Of a stretch of DNA of 64,000 nucleotides, positions 1 to 10,339 are shown in pieces. The DNA lies in the NCBI GenBank assembly GCA_023935145.1, contig CM043702.1, positions 58,864,001 through 58,928,000 of the forward strand, written 5' to 3'. Both the position numbers and the translations under genes were made by a program. This DNA comes from Bretschneidera sinensis. Lineage: Eukaryota > Streptophyta > Magnoliopsida > Brassicales > Akaniaceae. The notes beneath the pieces were generated by a model. That model did no database searches. It was not told the origin of the DNA and worked only from the letters and a program-made list of their open reading frames with translations. Positions within the stretch are counted from its first letter, which is position 1, and the number at the start of each line of letters is the position of its first letter.

Positions 1-636
1 ATTTGAAAAAGATTTACTTTAAAACGTTCAGATTTGGAGTCCAACGGTCATATTTTTGAACTACCAGTCGACTAGGTCGAGATACCAGTCGACTGGGTTC
101 ACTTGAAAAATACATGTTTTCAGACCTTCTGGGTATCCAGTCGACTGGTATATATCATCCAGTCGACTGGGGACTTTCTGTCCATTTTACCAATCGACTG
201 GGTTGATTCATCCAGTCGACTGGATACTTACTGGTCAAGGTACCAGTCGACTAGGTTGTTTGATCCAGTCGACTGGGTTCCTTCTAACCTTTATACCAGT
301 CAACTGGTATATGTACCTAGTCGACTGGGTTTTCTTCCAACCCAGTTTTTCTTATGTTTTTCATTAAAAACATTTTAAAATTAATGGTTTTAGAAAAACC
401 ATTTGTGTTTGAGCCATTGAACAAGCTTATACATTGTATGAGTGAGACTTACATTGGTTCTAAACCTTAAGACCTATACTGGATCTTCAGTCTTCACTTG
501 ATACTTGATTTGGTTCGAGTTTTTGCACTTTGTTCCTTGGTTGAATGTGTTTGATCCTTAATACAACTTAGTTTAAACATGTTAGTTAAATAACAGATGT
601 GTTTTGCCATCATTAAAATACAGGCGAGGGTCAACA
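1..636 (-). repeat. 3' LTR of the Sirevirus-type copia element, cut by the window edge
   Basis: This stretch matches 9117-9754 almost base for base (nine substitutions and one 2-bp indel seen by eye, about 98.6% identity), so it is the left LTR of a minus-strand element whose right LTR is complete. It ends on the plus strand in GGTCAACA, next to the polypurine tract. It carries about ten copies of the 12-bp palindrome CCAGTCGACTGG. Six of the nine substitutions are A here against G in the other LTR, i.e. C to T on the element's coding strand. The remaining part of the LTR and the target duplication lie before the window. Confidence 0.95.
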
Positions 637-1307
637 ATCTCCCCCTTTTTGATGATGACAAAACTAATAATGTAAAAACAGTTTTAAAAACTAAGTGTTA
701 ATATTTTACAAAAATTTGGACAGAGTCTCCTCTGTTTTTTGAGTAAAACCACCCTGTAAACAAGCAAACACAGTTTATATTTCTTTCAACCAATCTAAAA
801 TTAAACTCAACCAATCAATAAACATTTTTACACAGATATGGAGCAATGCTCCCCCTAAATCTATGCATTGGTTGCGTTTTACTTAGATTTTCTCGTTTTT
901 GTTTTTCTCATTTTTCTCCCCCGTTTTGACAACAGCAACCAAAGGGGGGCATAACATAAAAAATAAGCTAATTAGCCAACACAGTCAAATAGGTTATAAG
1001 AATACAAATATGTACGCGAAGATGTGGCTTCATTTGAATTTCAAAAGTCTTCCCGGGAAGAACCGGAAGTTTTTCAAGCATATAAGCATTTTATATCAGA
1101 TTTAGTGACTAAACAGATATTTAAAACAGTTCTAACATATCACAAATAGCGTAAATAAATGCAATAAATATGGTTAATAGTATTACATCATCATAGAGAA
1201 AAAGTCAATACAAGTAGGGCCTCATAGAGCCATAGCTAAGAATAAAACAAACATGAGATGTCCGTGCTATGTGACAAAAACTGGAAAAGTGCTAAGAACT
1301 GAGAGAC
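637..1307 (-). other. Polypurine tracts and 3' non-coding region of the Sirevirus
   Basis: Next to the left LTR, 637-650 reads on the minus strand as a purine run containing AAAAAGGGGGAGAT, the primer for plus-strand DNA synthesis. Two further GGGGGAG-type runs follow within 300 bp, at 848-856 and 915-922. Several repeated polypurine tracts before the 3' LTR are a known Sirevirus hallmark. The remainder up to the extra ORF is AT-rich and has no coding frame that I can support. Confidence 0.8.
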
Positions 1308-2564
1308 TCATGGTGCGGGAGAGTCCGAGCTGTCACGAAGAAGTTCCCTAATCTCAGCTAGGGAACCCTCGGTGTGCTCTCGATGTAACTCGAAGTCATC
1401 CCGTAGGTGGTCTATGGAGGAGCTCAGTCTCTGATAATCGGACTGCATGGACTGAAAACCGGACTCCATCGTCATCTGAAGACTCGTGATAGCTCGTAGG
1501 ATGTCACCATATCCAGTCTGACCAGTACTCGAGTCACCAATGGGAGGTGCTCGGGTATCTGTCTCCATCTCAGCAGCCGTATCAGCATTCTCATCACTGT
1601 CACTCGCATCCTCTCGAATCCTTAGGCGCTTTCCGGCCTTAGGATAGAGAAACCCTTCACGAACAGTACATCCCATCTTCTTTAGAGATGAGATGTTGAT
1701 GATATCCGTCAATCCGATATCCTGAGCCTCAGAGGCAGGCAAAGGTACCCGGAAGTGCTGGAGGATGAGTGTAATGAGCATCCCATAAGGAAGACACCCG
1801 GAGTCGTTTGCTTCGCCGTTTATCATGTTGGCGAGCAGCAAAGGATATATATTGAAGTGGTGCCCAGATTTTAGGCACCAAATCAATACCGTATCTATTT
1901 TAGATAGATACCCTCGACTCCCGAGTCTCGGGTGGATGGTCCAACTGACAATCAATTGAAACATTTTTGAGTCGAGGGGCAAGTCACTACATGTGTGAAA
2001 TGTAGTGGGTCTGTACACATAGTTAGGGTTGCCCCTGACTATCCGACAGGCCTCCTCAACTTCAAAGTTGTCTGGCCATCCATCCAGACTCCATTGAACC
2101 CCCCTTATAGGGATTCTCAGAATGCTCATCAAGAGGTCAGTGTTGACCTCAAACTCCACACCGCTAACTCTGGTTCTGAATCTCAGAGCCAGAGGACTGG
2201 GTTTCACCAAGTTCGCATAGAACTGGTGAATCAGTCTCGGGTAATATTTTTCATGAATACTGACCAGTGGGGTCAGATTTATTGCCTCAAAGGCTGGTAG
2301 AATATCGAAATTACCATGACGAATGGAGTCGAAATCAACGACTCTACCCGTCATGATTTTCTTGTGACGGATTATAGAGTTATACCTCTTATGTGCAGCT
2401 GGGCTGAAAAACAGAGCCTGCTCCAACTCTGTTCTGGGCTCCTTGCTGGATGATCCTGCTACTCCCTTCCCTTTTGATTCCGAAGCTGAAGATTTTGAAG
2501 ACCTAGGCTTTTTGGGCGCATTAGGTCCACTTGTTGTGAGTTTTATACGGATTTTGTCACTCAT
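1308..2564 (-). CDS. Extra ORF downstream of pol (putative plant transposon protein, 418 aa)
   Basis: An uninterrupted frame begins at ATG 2564 and lies between pol and the 3' LTR, where Sireviruses carry an extra (formerly env-like) gene. The N-terminus is basic and Ser/Lys-rich (about residues 1-45). A globular middle (about 60-320) includes the segments HQFYANLV, FEVNTDLL and IHPRLGSRGYLSKID and resembles the putative plant transposon protein domain found in many plant retroelements. After an acidic DSDENAD patch, the C-terminus (about 350-410) looks like a coiled coil. I see no signal peptide and no clear membrane span, so a true envelope is unlikely. It is intact although pol is broken. 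The function is unknown. Confidence 0.75.
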   Translation of the reverse strand: MSDKIRIKLTTSGPNAPKKPRSSKSSASESKGKGVAGSSSKEPRTELEQALFFSPAAHKRYNSIIRHKKIMTGRVVDFDSIRHGNFDILPAFEAINLTPLVSIHEKYYPRLIHQFYANLVKPSPLALRFRTRVSGVEFEVNTDLLMSILRIPIRGVQWSLDGWPDNFEVEEACRIVRGNPNYVYRPTTFHTCSDLPLDSKMFQLIVSWTIHPRLGSRGYLSKIDTVLIWCLKSGHHFNIYPLLLANMINGEANDSGCLPYGMLITLILQHFRVPLPASEAQDIGLTDIINISSLKKMGCTVREGFLYPKAGKRLRIREDASDSDENADTAAEMETDTRAPPIGDSSTGQTGYGDILRAITSLQMTMESGFQSMQSDYQRLSSSIDHLRDDFELHREHTEGSLAEIRELLRDSSDSPAP

Positions 2565-2794
2565 TTTCGAGAAATTTGAAGTTTTTGGAAAAAGGAAATT
2601 TGGTAAAAATGAGAGATTTTAACCGTAGAAAGTTAAAAATCTCTTTAGGAATGAGTAGATCGGTGTGTTTAGAAGGGATTTAGATGGTTTTTTAGATCAA
2701 AAAGATGAATTTTTCTAGAGAGAGAAAGCTTGGGCTCTTTGAAAATGGCGTAAGAATGGCGAAAATGAACAGTCCCTTTTGTAGAATCGCGATA

Positions 2795-3131
2795 CCAGTC
2801 GACTGGGTAAACTTACCAGTCGACTGGGCCCCTTTGAAAAGATGAACAGTTTCTCTTACCAGTCGACTGGGTAAACGTACCAGTCGACTGGATCAACTGA
2901 CAGTGAGATACCAGTCTACTGGGCTATCGTTACCAGTCGACTGGAGGTTCAAAAAAATAAAAAAATTTGGCTCCAAGCATGATTTGATCTTATAGACGAC
3001 TAGAGAAGACTTAACAGTCGTTTGGAAGTTTTGACAGAGAGTTACCAGTCGACTGGATCAAAATTACCAGTCGACTGGAAAAACAGGCAGAGACTTACCA
3101 GTCGACTGGGTTATATGTACCAGTTGACTGG
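2795..3131. repeat. Internal cluster of CCAGTCGACTGG palindromes
   Basis: About ten copies of the 12-bp palindrome, some with one or two changes, occur here, for example at 2795, 2815, 2859, 2880, 2933, 3045, 3067 and 3098. Most are preceded by TA. The gaps between starts are commonly about 20-22 bp. The cluster lies in the 0.7-kb spacer between the end of pol (3272) and the start of the extra ORF (2564). The same palindrome fills both LTRs. In this position it could be the extra ORF's own promoter or a copy of the LTR control region; both are inference. Confidence 0.9.
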
Positions 3132-3271
3132 ACTCTTAGCAAAATTTCCAGTCTGGTATTTTAAGCACGAATTTGTTTATCTATGACATTTTTGAGTGAA
3201 AGGAATAATTAAACATGGATTAATGCTCTATCACTCAATGTCAAACATGCAAATGATGAAATGAGATGCAA

Positions 3272-6200
3272 TCAAACATTCAATTTATCAAAATCAAGCA
3301 ATCCCATCAACTTTCTTATTTTGCAAAAACTAGCTTCACTTAAGGGTTTTGTAAGAATATCAGCTATTTGATCTTCTGAAGGTATAAATTATAATCTTAT
3401 ATCACCTTTTTGAGCATGGTCTCTTAATAAATGATGTCTAATCTCTATATGCTTGGTTCTAGAGCGTTGAATAGGATTTTTGGTTAGGTTGATGGCACTA
3501 GTATTATCACAAAATATAGGAATATTTTTGAGACTCATGCCATAGTCTTCTAGTTGTTGTTTCATCCATAGTACTTGGGCACAACAACTGCCAGCTGCTA
3601 CATATTCCGCCTCAGCGGTTGATAGTGCAACTGAATTATGTTTCTTGGAGAACCAAGAAGTTAACATAGCACCTAAGAATTGGCATGTTCCACTTGTGCT
3701 TTTTCTATCTAACCTACATCCAGCAAAATCAGCATCCGAATATCCTACTAGCTCAAAAGATGATTCTCTAGAATACCATAATCCTATGGTCTGGGTCCCT
3801 TGTAGATATCTAAGGATTCTTTTTACTGCAACTACATGTGATTCCTTAGGATTAGATTGAAATCTAGCGCACATGCATACACTGAACATTATATCAGGTC
3901 TACTTGCAGTCAAGTACAGTAAAGCACCTATCATGCTTCTATAATATTTAGAATCTACAGTTTTACCTCCTTCATCAAGATCAAGTTTGGTGGTTGTACT
4001 CATAGGCGTTCCAATTGGCTTTGAGCTTTCCATCCCGAACCTCTTTAGTAGATCTTTGATGTACTTTTGTTGATTGATGAAGATACCTCCTTTTAATTGC
4101 TTGATTTGCAGTCCAAGGAAGTAGGTAAGTTCTCCCATCATGCTCATTTCAAATTCACCTTGCATGCACTTTGCAAACTCTTGACACATAGATTCATTAG
4201 TAGCACCAAATATAATATCATCAACATATATTTGAACTATCAAAGTGTCATTTTGTGAGTTTTTGTGAAGAGAGTTGTATCTATTCTTCCTCTTACAAAA
4301 TCATTATCTATCAAAAATTTGCTTAGTCTTTCGTACCATGCCCTTGGAGCTTGCTTCAGCCCATATAAAGCCTTAGAAAGCTTGTAGACATGATTTGGAA
4401 GACTAGGGTTTTCAAAACCAAGAGGTTGTTCAACATAAACCTCTTCTTCTATAAAGCCATTTAAAAAGGCACTTTTCACATCCATTTGAAATAGCTTGAA
4501 TTTATTAAAGCATGCAAAGGCTAATAACATTCGAATAGCTTCTAATCTAGCTACGGGAGCATAGGTTTCATCAAAATCTATTCCTTCCTCTTGATTATAT
4601 CCCTTAGCAACTAGCCTAGCCTTATTTCTAGTTACTATACCATTTTCATCCATTTTATTTCTATATACCCATTTAGTTCCAATAATTGAATGATCTTTAG
4701 GTCTTGGAACTAGTTCCCAAACATTGTTTCTTTCAAATTGATTTATCTCTTCCTGCATTGCAATTATCCAATCATTATCTTTTTCAGCTTCAATAAATGT
4801 CTTAGGTTCTACTTGAGACAAATATGCTACAAAATTGCAAATATTTCTAATGGAAGAGCGAGTTCTTACCCCTTGTGAAGGATCACCAATTACTTGATCA
4901 ATTGGATGATGATTTACATACCTCCAATCCTTGGGTAGATTTTCCTCTTGTTGACTTGAGGATGGTTGGTCCAAATTTGGAGTTGCCATCCCTTCATTTG
5001 TTTGAGAAGAACTCACTTTTGGGTCAACAATGGGAGTAGAAGTTTCCATTCTTGGAATAAAATCTGCATCATCTTTAAAGGAAACTTCTCCACTACTCAT
5101 TGGGTTAGATTCATCAATAGTTACATGCACAGATTCTTCTACTACTAGAGTTCTCTTATTGAAAACTCTATAAGCCTTACTAGTAGTAGAATATCCTAAA
5201 AATATCCCTTCATCGGTCTTGGAATCAAATTTACCCAAGTTAGTTTTATTGTTATTTAAGATGAAGCACTTACTACCAAAGGCACGAAAATAGGAAATAT
5301 TGGGCTTTCTCCCTTTCCATAGTTCATAAGGAGTTTTATCAAGCAGGGGCCTTATCAAAATTCTATTTAAAATATAGCAAGAAGTATTCACGGCTTCAGC
5401 CCAAAAATATTTTGGTAAATTATTTTCACAAAGCATTGTTCTTGAAAATTCTTCTAGAACTCTATTTTTCCTTTCAACAACTCCATTTTGTTGAGGAGTT
5501 CTAGGAGCTGAAAAGTTGTGATTAATTCCATTTTCATCACAAAATTTTGAAAAGCTTTGATTTTCAAATTCTTTGCCATGATCACTTCTTATGCTTGAAA
5601 TACAAATTCCTTTTTCATTTTGTACCTTTTTGCAAAACTTTTCAAATCCTTTGAAAGCTTCATCCTTATAAGCAATAAAAATAACAAAGGTATATCTTGA
5701 ATAGTCATCAACAATAACAAGAGCATATTGATGGCCACCTAGACTAATGGTACTAATTGGACCAAATAAGTCCATATGCAAAAGTTCCAAAGGTCTAGTA
5801 GTTGAGACAACATTTTTTGCTTTGAAAGATATCCTAGATTGTTTTCCCATTTGACAAGCATTGCAAATTTTGTTTTTCTCAAAATTGATTTTAGGAAGAC
5901 CAATAACTAAATCTTTTCTTGAAACAATTTTTAGCAAGTTCATGTTTACATGACCAAGCCTTCTATGCCACAGCCATTGATTTTCACTAAAAGCAGGAAA
6001 ACATTTTTCATTATTGGAATGTAAGGATTTTAAATCAACTATATAGACATTTTCATGTCTATGGCCAATGAATTTGATCTTGTTGCTCTTGATGTCTATA
6101 ACTAGACAATGAGAGGTTTCAAATGTGACTTTATATCCTTTGTCACATAATTGACTAATGCTAAGTAAATTTGGCTTTAAGCCTTGTACTAGCAATACAT

Positions 6201-6393
6201 TATCTAATGTTGAGAAATCATTACCGACTTTTCCATGCCCTATGATCTTTATTTTAGTATTGTCTCCAATGGTCACAAGTCCACCATCTCTTAGAGTTAG
6301 CTCCTTGAATACGCTTTTATCACCGGTCATATGCTTCGAGCAACCGCTATCAAGGTACCAATAGTTACCTTTCTCCTTGGTGTGAAGGCAAAT
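3272..6393 (-). pseudogene. pol: Sirevirus copia pol: protease, integrase, reverse transcriptase, RNase H
   Basis: Protein signatures run in copia order from right to left: aspartic protease [11 protein letters not shown] (near 6345); pre-integrase HRRLGH and CNACQMGK; integrase core with MDLFGPI, VDDYSR and [12 protein letters not shown]; reverse transcriptase with [11 protein letters not shown] and YVDD (near 4217-4228); and RNase H with ADFAGCRLDRKSTSG, ending at 3272. Three lesions are seen. A one-base loss in an A-run near 4248 shifts the frame just before YVDD. A TAA at 3386-3388 cuts the RNase H end. A TAG at 6394-6396 separates it from the upstream linker. All domains can be followed across these breaks, so the element died recently. 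Confidence 0.93.
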
Positions 6394-7062
6394 CTACATC
6401 ACACAAGGATATACGATAGCATTTTTAGGTACCCAAAATTTCTTGGGTCCTTTGGGGTTAGTCCTTGAAAATACGGTTCCTTTTGGGACCCATACTTTCT
6501 TAACAATATATGGTGCTCTATGAACATGTTGATGATGCACAAGCCTAGCATTATAGTCATAGAAATTTCTAGGAAATTTTAAATGTGCATTCCTATAATC
6601 CTTAGGATGATAGTTCCTAGGATACATGATTCTATGGTAAGGGGTATGAAAATGCATGTCATTTCCAGAAAATGAACGATGATGCATTCTAGGATACATG
6701 CTAGCATATGTATGCAAGTTATTTCTAGAATAGCCATGATGGTGATTCCAAGGATGAGCAGAATGCATTCTTTGATTATACACATTGTTCCTAGAAAGAG
6801 CATGATGATTATTTCTAGGGTGTGTATGAGCATTTCTAGAATGAGCATACAGATAAGCATGAGTATTTTTAGGATGCTTCAATTTAGTATGATCATTTAA
6901 GTTTCTAGACTTCCTCGGATTTATCAAGGGAGTGCTTTCAACAAGGTTAGGAGCTTTTGAAGTAGAAGCTCCATCTTCACAAGAGGCTTTCATGAATAAG
7001 CTCTCTTTTGTTTTTTGTTTTCCCAATGGAGAATATCCTACACCAGATTTTCCTCCACTTAA
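6394..7062 (-). pseudogene. Sirevirus gag-pol linker, His/Asn/Tyr-rich
   Basis: This reading frame is the same one as gag to its right and pol to its left, separated from them by a TGA (7063-7065) and a TAG (6394-6396). It encodes a low-complexity basic stretch rich in His, Asn, Arg and Tyr with repeated RNxH-type segments, such as HPRNNHHALSRNN and YPRNYHPKDYRNAH. Such linkers lie between the nucleocapsid and protease in Sirevirus polyproteins. Both stops could each come from a single C to T change (CGA to TGA, CAG to TAG). Confidence 0.75.
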
Positions 7063-8448
7063 TCATTGGGAAGAAAGCACTTCATCAAGTTTTTCTTTAC
7101 CAAGCATAAGTCTAGACACAGTGCTGTTTAATTCAGAAATTTTATTTTTCAAATTCTCATTTTCATCTTTAAGAAAATCTTGAGACGAATTATACAGTAA
7201 AGATGATAATTTTTCTTTTTCTTCTCTAAGAACTATCATTTCTTTAGAAAGAGATGATACTTCTTTCTTAAGAACAGAATTTCTAGAATCAAATTTCTTT
7301 AATTCTTCATGCATTTCATTTATGACTTCTAGAAGTTCTTCACTACTAGTAACAATATTAGTTTTTGAAGAGGGAGAAGAAGTTACCTCACTTTCATCAT
7401 CGATTGCCATTAAACAAAGGTTGGCAATTTCTTCGTATCCGATTTCTTTGTCTGATGACTCATCTTCTTCGTCATCGCTCCAGGTAGTTGCTACCATAGC
7501 TTTCTTCTTGAAGCCCTTGTATGGTTTGCTTGAAACCGGACAGTCAGCTTTTATATGTCCTGGCTTCTTGCAGCCATAGCACATAAGTGGTTCCCTTTTT
7601 GAGGTGGGATCCTTTGAGTAAGGTTTCTTGCTTTTCTTCAAGAACCTATGGAATCGTCTGGTGATTAAAGCCATTTCACCATCTTCTTCACTGCTCTCTG
7701 CTTCTTGTTCTAATTCCTTTTCTTTGTTGCTCGTAGAAGCTTTGAGAGCAATTTGCTTTTTCTTCTTCTCATCATCATTGACGATGGGAGTCATTTCTTC
7801 CATCTCGTATGTCAATAATGACCCAAGCAGCGTCTCAACATCAAGCTTGTCAAGATTTTTGGCCTCTTGAATGGCTGTCCTCTTTGGTTTCCATTCTGGT
7901 GGCAGAGATCTCAAGATTTTTCTGGTTAGTTCAACTTCCTCAATATTCTTGCCAAGCAATTTTAAACCATTTATAATAGTAGTAAATCGTGAGTGCATTT
8001 CAGAAATGGTTTCGTTATGAGACATCTTAAAAGATTCATATTCAGAAATTAGCATGTAAATCTTAGACTTTTTTACTTCACTTGTTCCTTCATATGTGAC
8101 TTGCAATTTGTCCCATATTTCTTTAGCAGAAACACATGCAGATATTTTGTTGTATTCAGAAATATCTAATGCACAATGTAGCTTGCTTGTTGCTCTGCTA
8201 TTGAGAGACATCGTTCTACAATCCTCGTCAGTAAACTCAGTTTTGAGTTTAGGCATTGTATGAAGAGTCTCTCCAATAACTATTTCTTTTGAGGGAATTT
8301 TAGGTCCCTCTTCTATAATTCTCCATAGATTGTAATCTTGTCCTTCGACGAAGATTTTCATTCTATTTTTCCAATAGTTATAATTTGAGCCATTGAACAA
8401 TGGTGGTCTAGTATAAGAGTGTCCTTCAGAGTAGCTATTTGCTGCCAT
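7063..8448 (-). CDS. gag: Sirevirus gag with CCHC zinc knuckle (461 aa)
   Basis: The ATG at 8448 lies 42 bp inside the primer-binding site, as expected for gag. The start contains the copia gag signature PPLFNGSNYNYWKNRM, followed by a UBN2-type region (SATSKLHCALD-like, KIWDKLQVTYEGT-like, MHSRFTTIINGLK). A zinc knuckle CYGCKKPGHIKADC (Cx2Cx4Hx4C) lies near 7552-7593. The C-terminal 150 residues are Glu/Lys/Ser-rich and probably coiled coil. The protein forms the virus-like particle and packages RNA. It ends at TGA 7063-7065, but the frame continues past this stop into the linker and pol, so the stop is probably a mutation in a single gag-pol frame. Confidence 0.93.
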   Translation of the reverse strand: MAANSYSEGHSYTRPPLFNGSNYNYWKNRMKIFVEGQDYNLWRIIEEGPKIPSKEIVIGETLHTMPKLKTEFTDEDCRTMSLNSRATSKLHCALDISEYNKISACVSAKEIWDKLQVTYEGTSEVKKSKIYMLISEYESFKMSHNETISEMHSRFTTIINGLKLLGKNIEEVELTRKILRSLPPEWKPKRTAIQEAKNLDKLDVETLLGSLLTYEMEEMTPIVNDDEKKKKQIALKASTSNKEKELEQEAESSEEDGEMALITRRFHRFLKKSKKPYSKDPTSKREPLMCYGCKKPGHIKADCPVSSKPYKGFKKKAMVATTWSDDEEDESSDKEIGYEEIANLCLMAIDDESEVTSSPSSKTNIVTSSEELLEVINEMHEELKKFDSRNSVLKKEVSSLSKEMIVLREEKEKLSSLLYNSSQDFLKDENENLKNKISELNSTVSRLMLGKEKLDEVLSSQ

Positions 8449-8489
8449 TGGATCAACTCTAGGAATTTAAGCCTTTTAATGAGAACGAA

Positions 8490-8501
8490 GCTCTGATACC
8501 A
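8490..8501 (-). other. Primer-binding site (initiator tRNA-Met)
   Basis: On the minus strand this reads TGGTATCAGAGC, the complement of the 3' end of initiator tRNA-Met used by plant copia elements. It lies 2 bp inside the right LTR, which fixes the element's orientation as minus and the LTR boundary as 8504. Confidence 0.95.
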
Positions 8502-8503
8502 AT

Positions 8504-9754
8504 TGTAGCTCGAGGTTTCAACCCAAGAGGGGGGTGAATTGGGTTTTTAAAAACTTTTGCGGAATTTATACAAGTTTATAAAAACTGATAAGCAACAAAT
8601 AATTAATACAAGTAGAAAGCTGTAAATAAAGAGTTTAAGGAAAGAGGATGCAAACACAGTTATAGTGGTTCGGCAATATCGGATTCGTTCCGACCCTACG
8701 TCCACTCTCTTCAAGGAACTCCTTGAAGTAATCCACTAAGAAAACTTAGTCGCACAACTTAGCCGGGTGTTGCACAAACCGTACACAAGCAATTTACAGG
8801 AATTGCTTAAACCGAAAAATCCCCTTCCTTTCGGAAGTTTCCCCTTCCTCTCGGAAGTAATCCCTTTACAAAGATGGTGTAAAGTAAAAGGTAGAGAGAC
8901 AACAAATGAAAGCTTATTACAACAGAAATGTCTCTCTTTCAAAGTAAAGCTTGAAGAAATGGCTCAATAAGATTATTTCAAAGCTTTTTGTGTTTCAAGA
9001 GTATAAAAACTTGATTATATTAGATCAACTCTTTTTGAATATGTGCTTCTTGTTTTTCAATGCTTTGCTGAATAGGTTTATATAGCAATCAATTAATATG
9101 GCCGTTTTGGACTTTAATTTGAAAAAGATTTACTTTAAAACGTTCAGATTTGGAGTCCAACGGTCATATTTTTGAACTACCAGTCGACTGGGTCGAGATA
9201 CCAGTCGACTGGGTTCACTTGAAAAATACATGTTTTCAGACCTTCTGGGTATCCAGTCGACTGGTATATATATCATCCAGTCGACTGGGGACTTTCTGTC
9301 CATTTTACCAGTCGATTGGGTTGATTCATCCAGTCGACTGGATACTTACTGGTCAAGGTACCAGTCGACTGGGTTGTTTGATCCAGTCGACTGGGTTCCT
9401 TCTGACCTTTATACCAGTCGACTGGTATATGTACCTAGTCGACTGGGTTGTCTTCCAACCCAGTTTTTCTTCTGTTTTTCATTAAAAACATTTTAAAATT
9501 AATGGTTTTAGAAAAACCATTTGTGTTTGAGCCATTGAACAAGCTTATACATTGTATGAGTGAGACTTACATTGGTTCTAAACCTTAAGACCTATACTGG
9601 ATCTTCAGTCTTCACTTGATACTTGATTTGGTTCGAGTTTTTGCACTTTGTTCCTTGGTTGAATGTGTTTGATCCTTAATACAACTTAGTTTAAACATGT
9701 TAGTTAAATAACAGATGTGTTTTGCCATCATTAAAATACGGGCGAGGGTCAACA
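8504..9754 (-). repeat. 5' LTR of the Sirevirus-type copia element (1251 bp)
   Basis: The boundaries are TG at 8504 next to the primer-binding site and CA at 9753-9754, matching the end of the left LTR. The palindrome CCAGTCGACTGG is repeated about eleven times between 9179 and 9445, upstream of the transcription start on the minus strand, i.e. in U3. The 5-bp flank on the right is TTACT; its partner is outside the window. From the LTR divergence (about 1.4%), insertion probably happened within the last million years if common plant substitution rates apply. Confidence 0.95.
9077..9084 (-). promoter_or_regulatory. TATA box of the Sirevirus 5' LTR
   Basis: The minus strand reads TATATAAA here, between the palindrome-rich U3 block (to the right) and the LTR part next to the primer-binding site (to the left). 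Transcription would start about 30 bp further left. It is the only good TATA match in a suitable place of this LTR. Confidence 0.6.
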
Positions 9755-9855
9755 TTACTAAAGTCCTTCCATTTACTTGTCTATGACTTAATTTATCTAC
9801 CTAATGTGTTGATTTGGATTATAAGAGTCCTATAATCAGGCTATGACCTCTAAAT

Positions 9856-10266
9856 ATGGTGACAATCTATCCACACCAGCAACTGGACGTTGAGAAATGG
9901 TTTGCAGTGTTTGGGGGGGGGGGGGCAAAGAAGGGTTGTCTATATGGCTTGGGCAATATGGTAGACTTGAGTACTATGCTCGGGAAGTCAGGTTGTTGTT
10001 CATCTTCCACTCCCACCTCTTCCAAGGTTCGAGACTCTATAATTCTTGAGGACAAGAATATACAACAACAAATTCAAGCGGATGTGGACCAGCGAGTTCA
10101 TGAGGTACATCAATGTCTAGAGTAGACAAAAAAAATGCTTGGAGTAGACAGAGCAGCTGATGCATGAGTAGGTGAATAAAGGCATACATCGCGTCGTGGT
10201 TGCCATTTATCAGAGTTACATGATACCACCTCCATATACACCTATACCTCCACCTCCACCCTCAAA
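9856..10266 (+). pseudogene. En/Spm-type (Ptta-like) transposase C-terminal exon, degenerate
   Basis: The frame encodes KKGCLYGLGNMVDLS, then a Ser/Thr-rich run (CCSSSTPTSSKV) and a Gln-rich helix (QQQIQADVDQRV), as in the C-terminal part of plant Ptta/En/Spm proteins. Stops and a frame change follow near 10124. The other frame reads on through IPPPYTPIPPPPPSN to a good splice donor (GTAAGT, 10267). A run of 13 G near 9911 probably adds a frameshift. A short last exon may begin near 11685. Only the family assignment is reasonably sure. Confidence 0.6.
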
Positions 10267-10339
10267 TGTAAGTACTAATCACTTTTAAAACTCTAGAATT
10301 AAAATTTTATTACCATAATGTGCATGATGTATACTATAT

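Noticed and set aside
103..378. Small ORFs with repeated STRL/VDWV peptides in both LTRs (also 9150-9496)
   Set aside because: They are the translation of the repeated CCAGTCGACTGG palindrome in different frames, not proteins.
1308..2564. Retroviral envelope gene
   Set aside because: Position fits the env-like slot of Sireviruses, but there is no signal peptide, cleavage site or convincing membrane segment.
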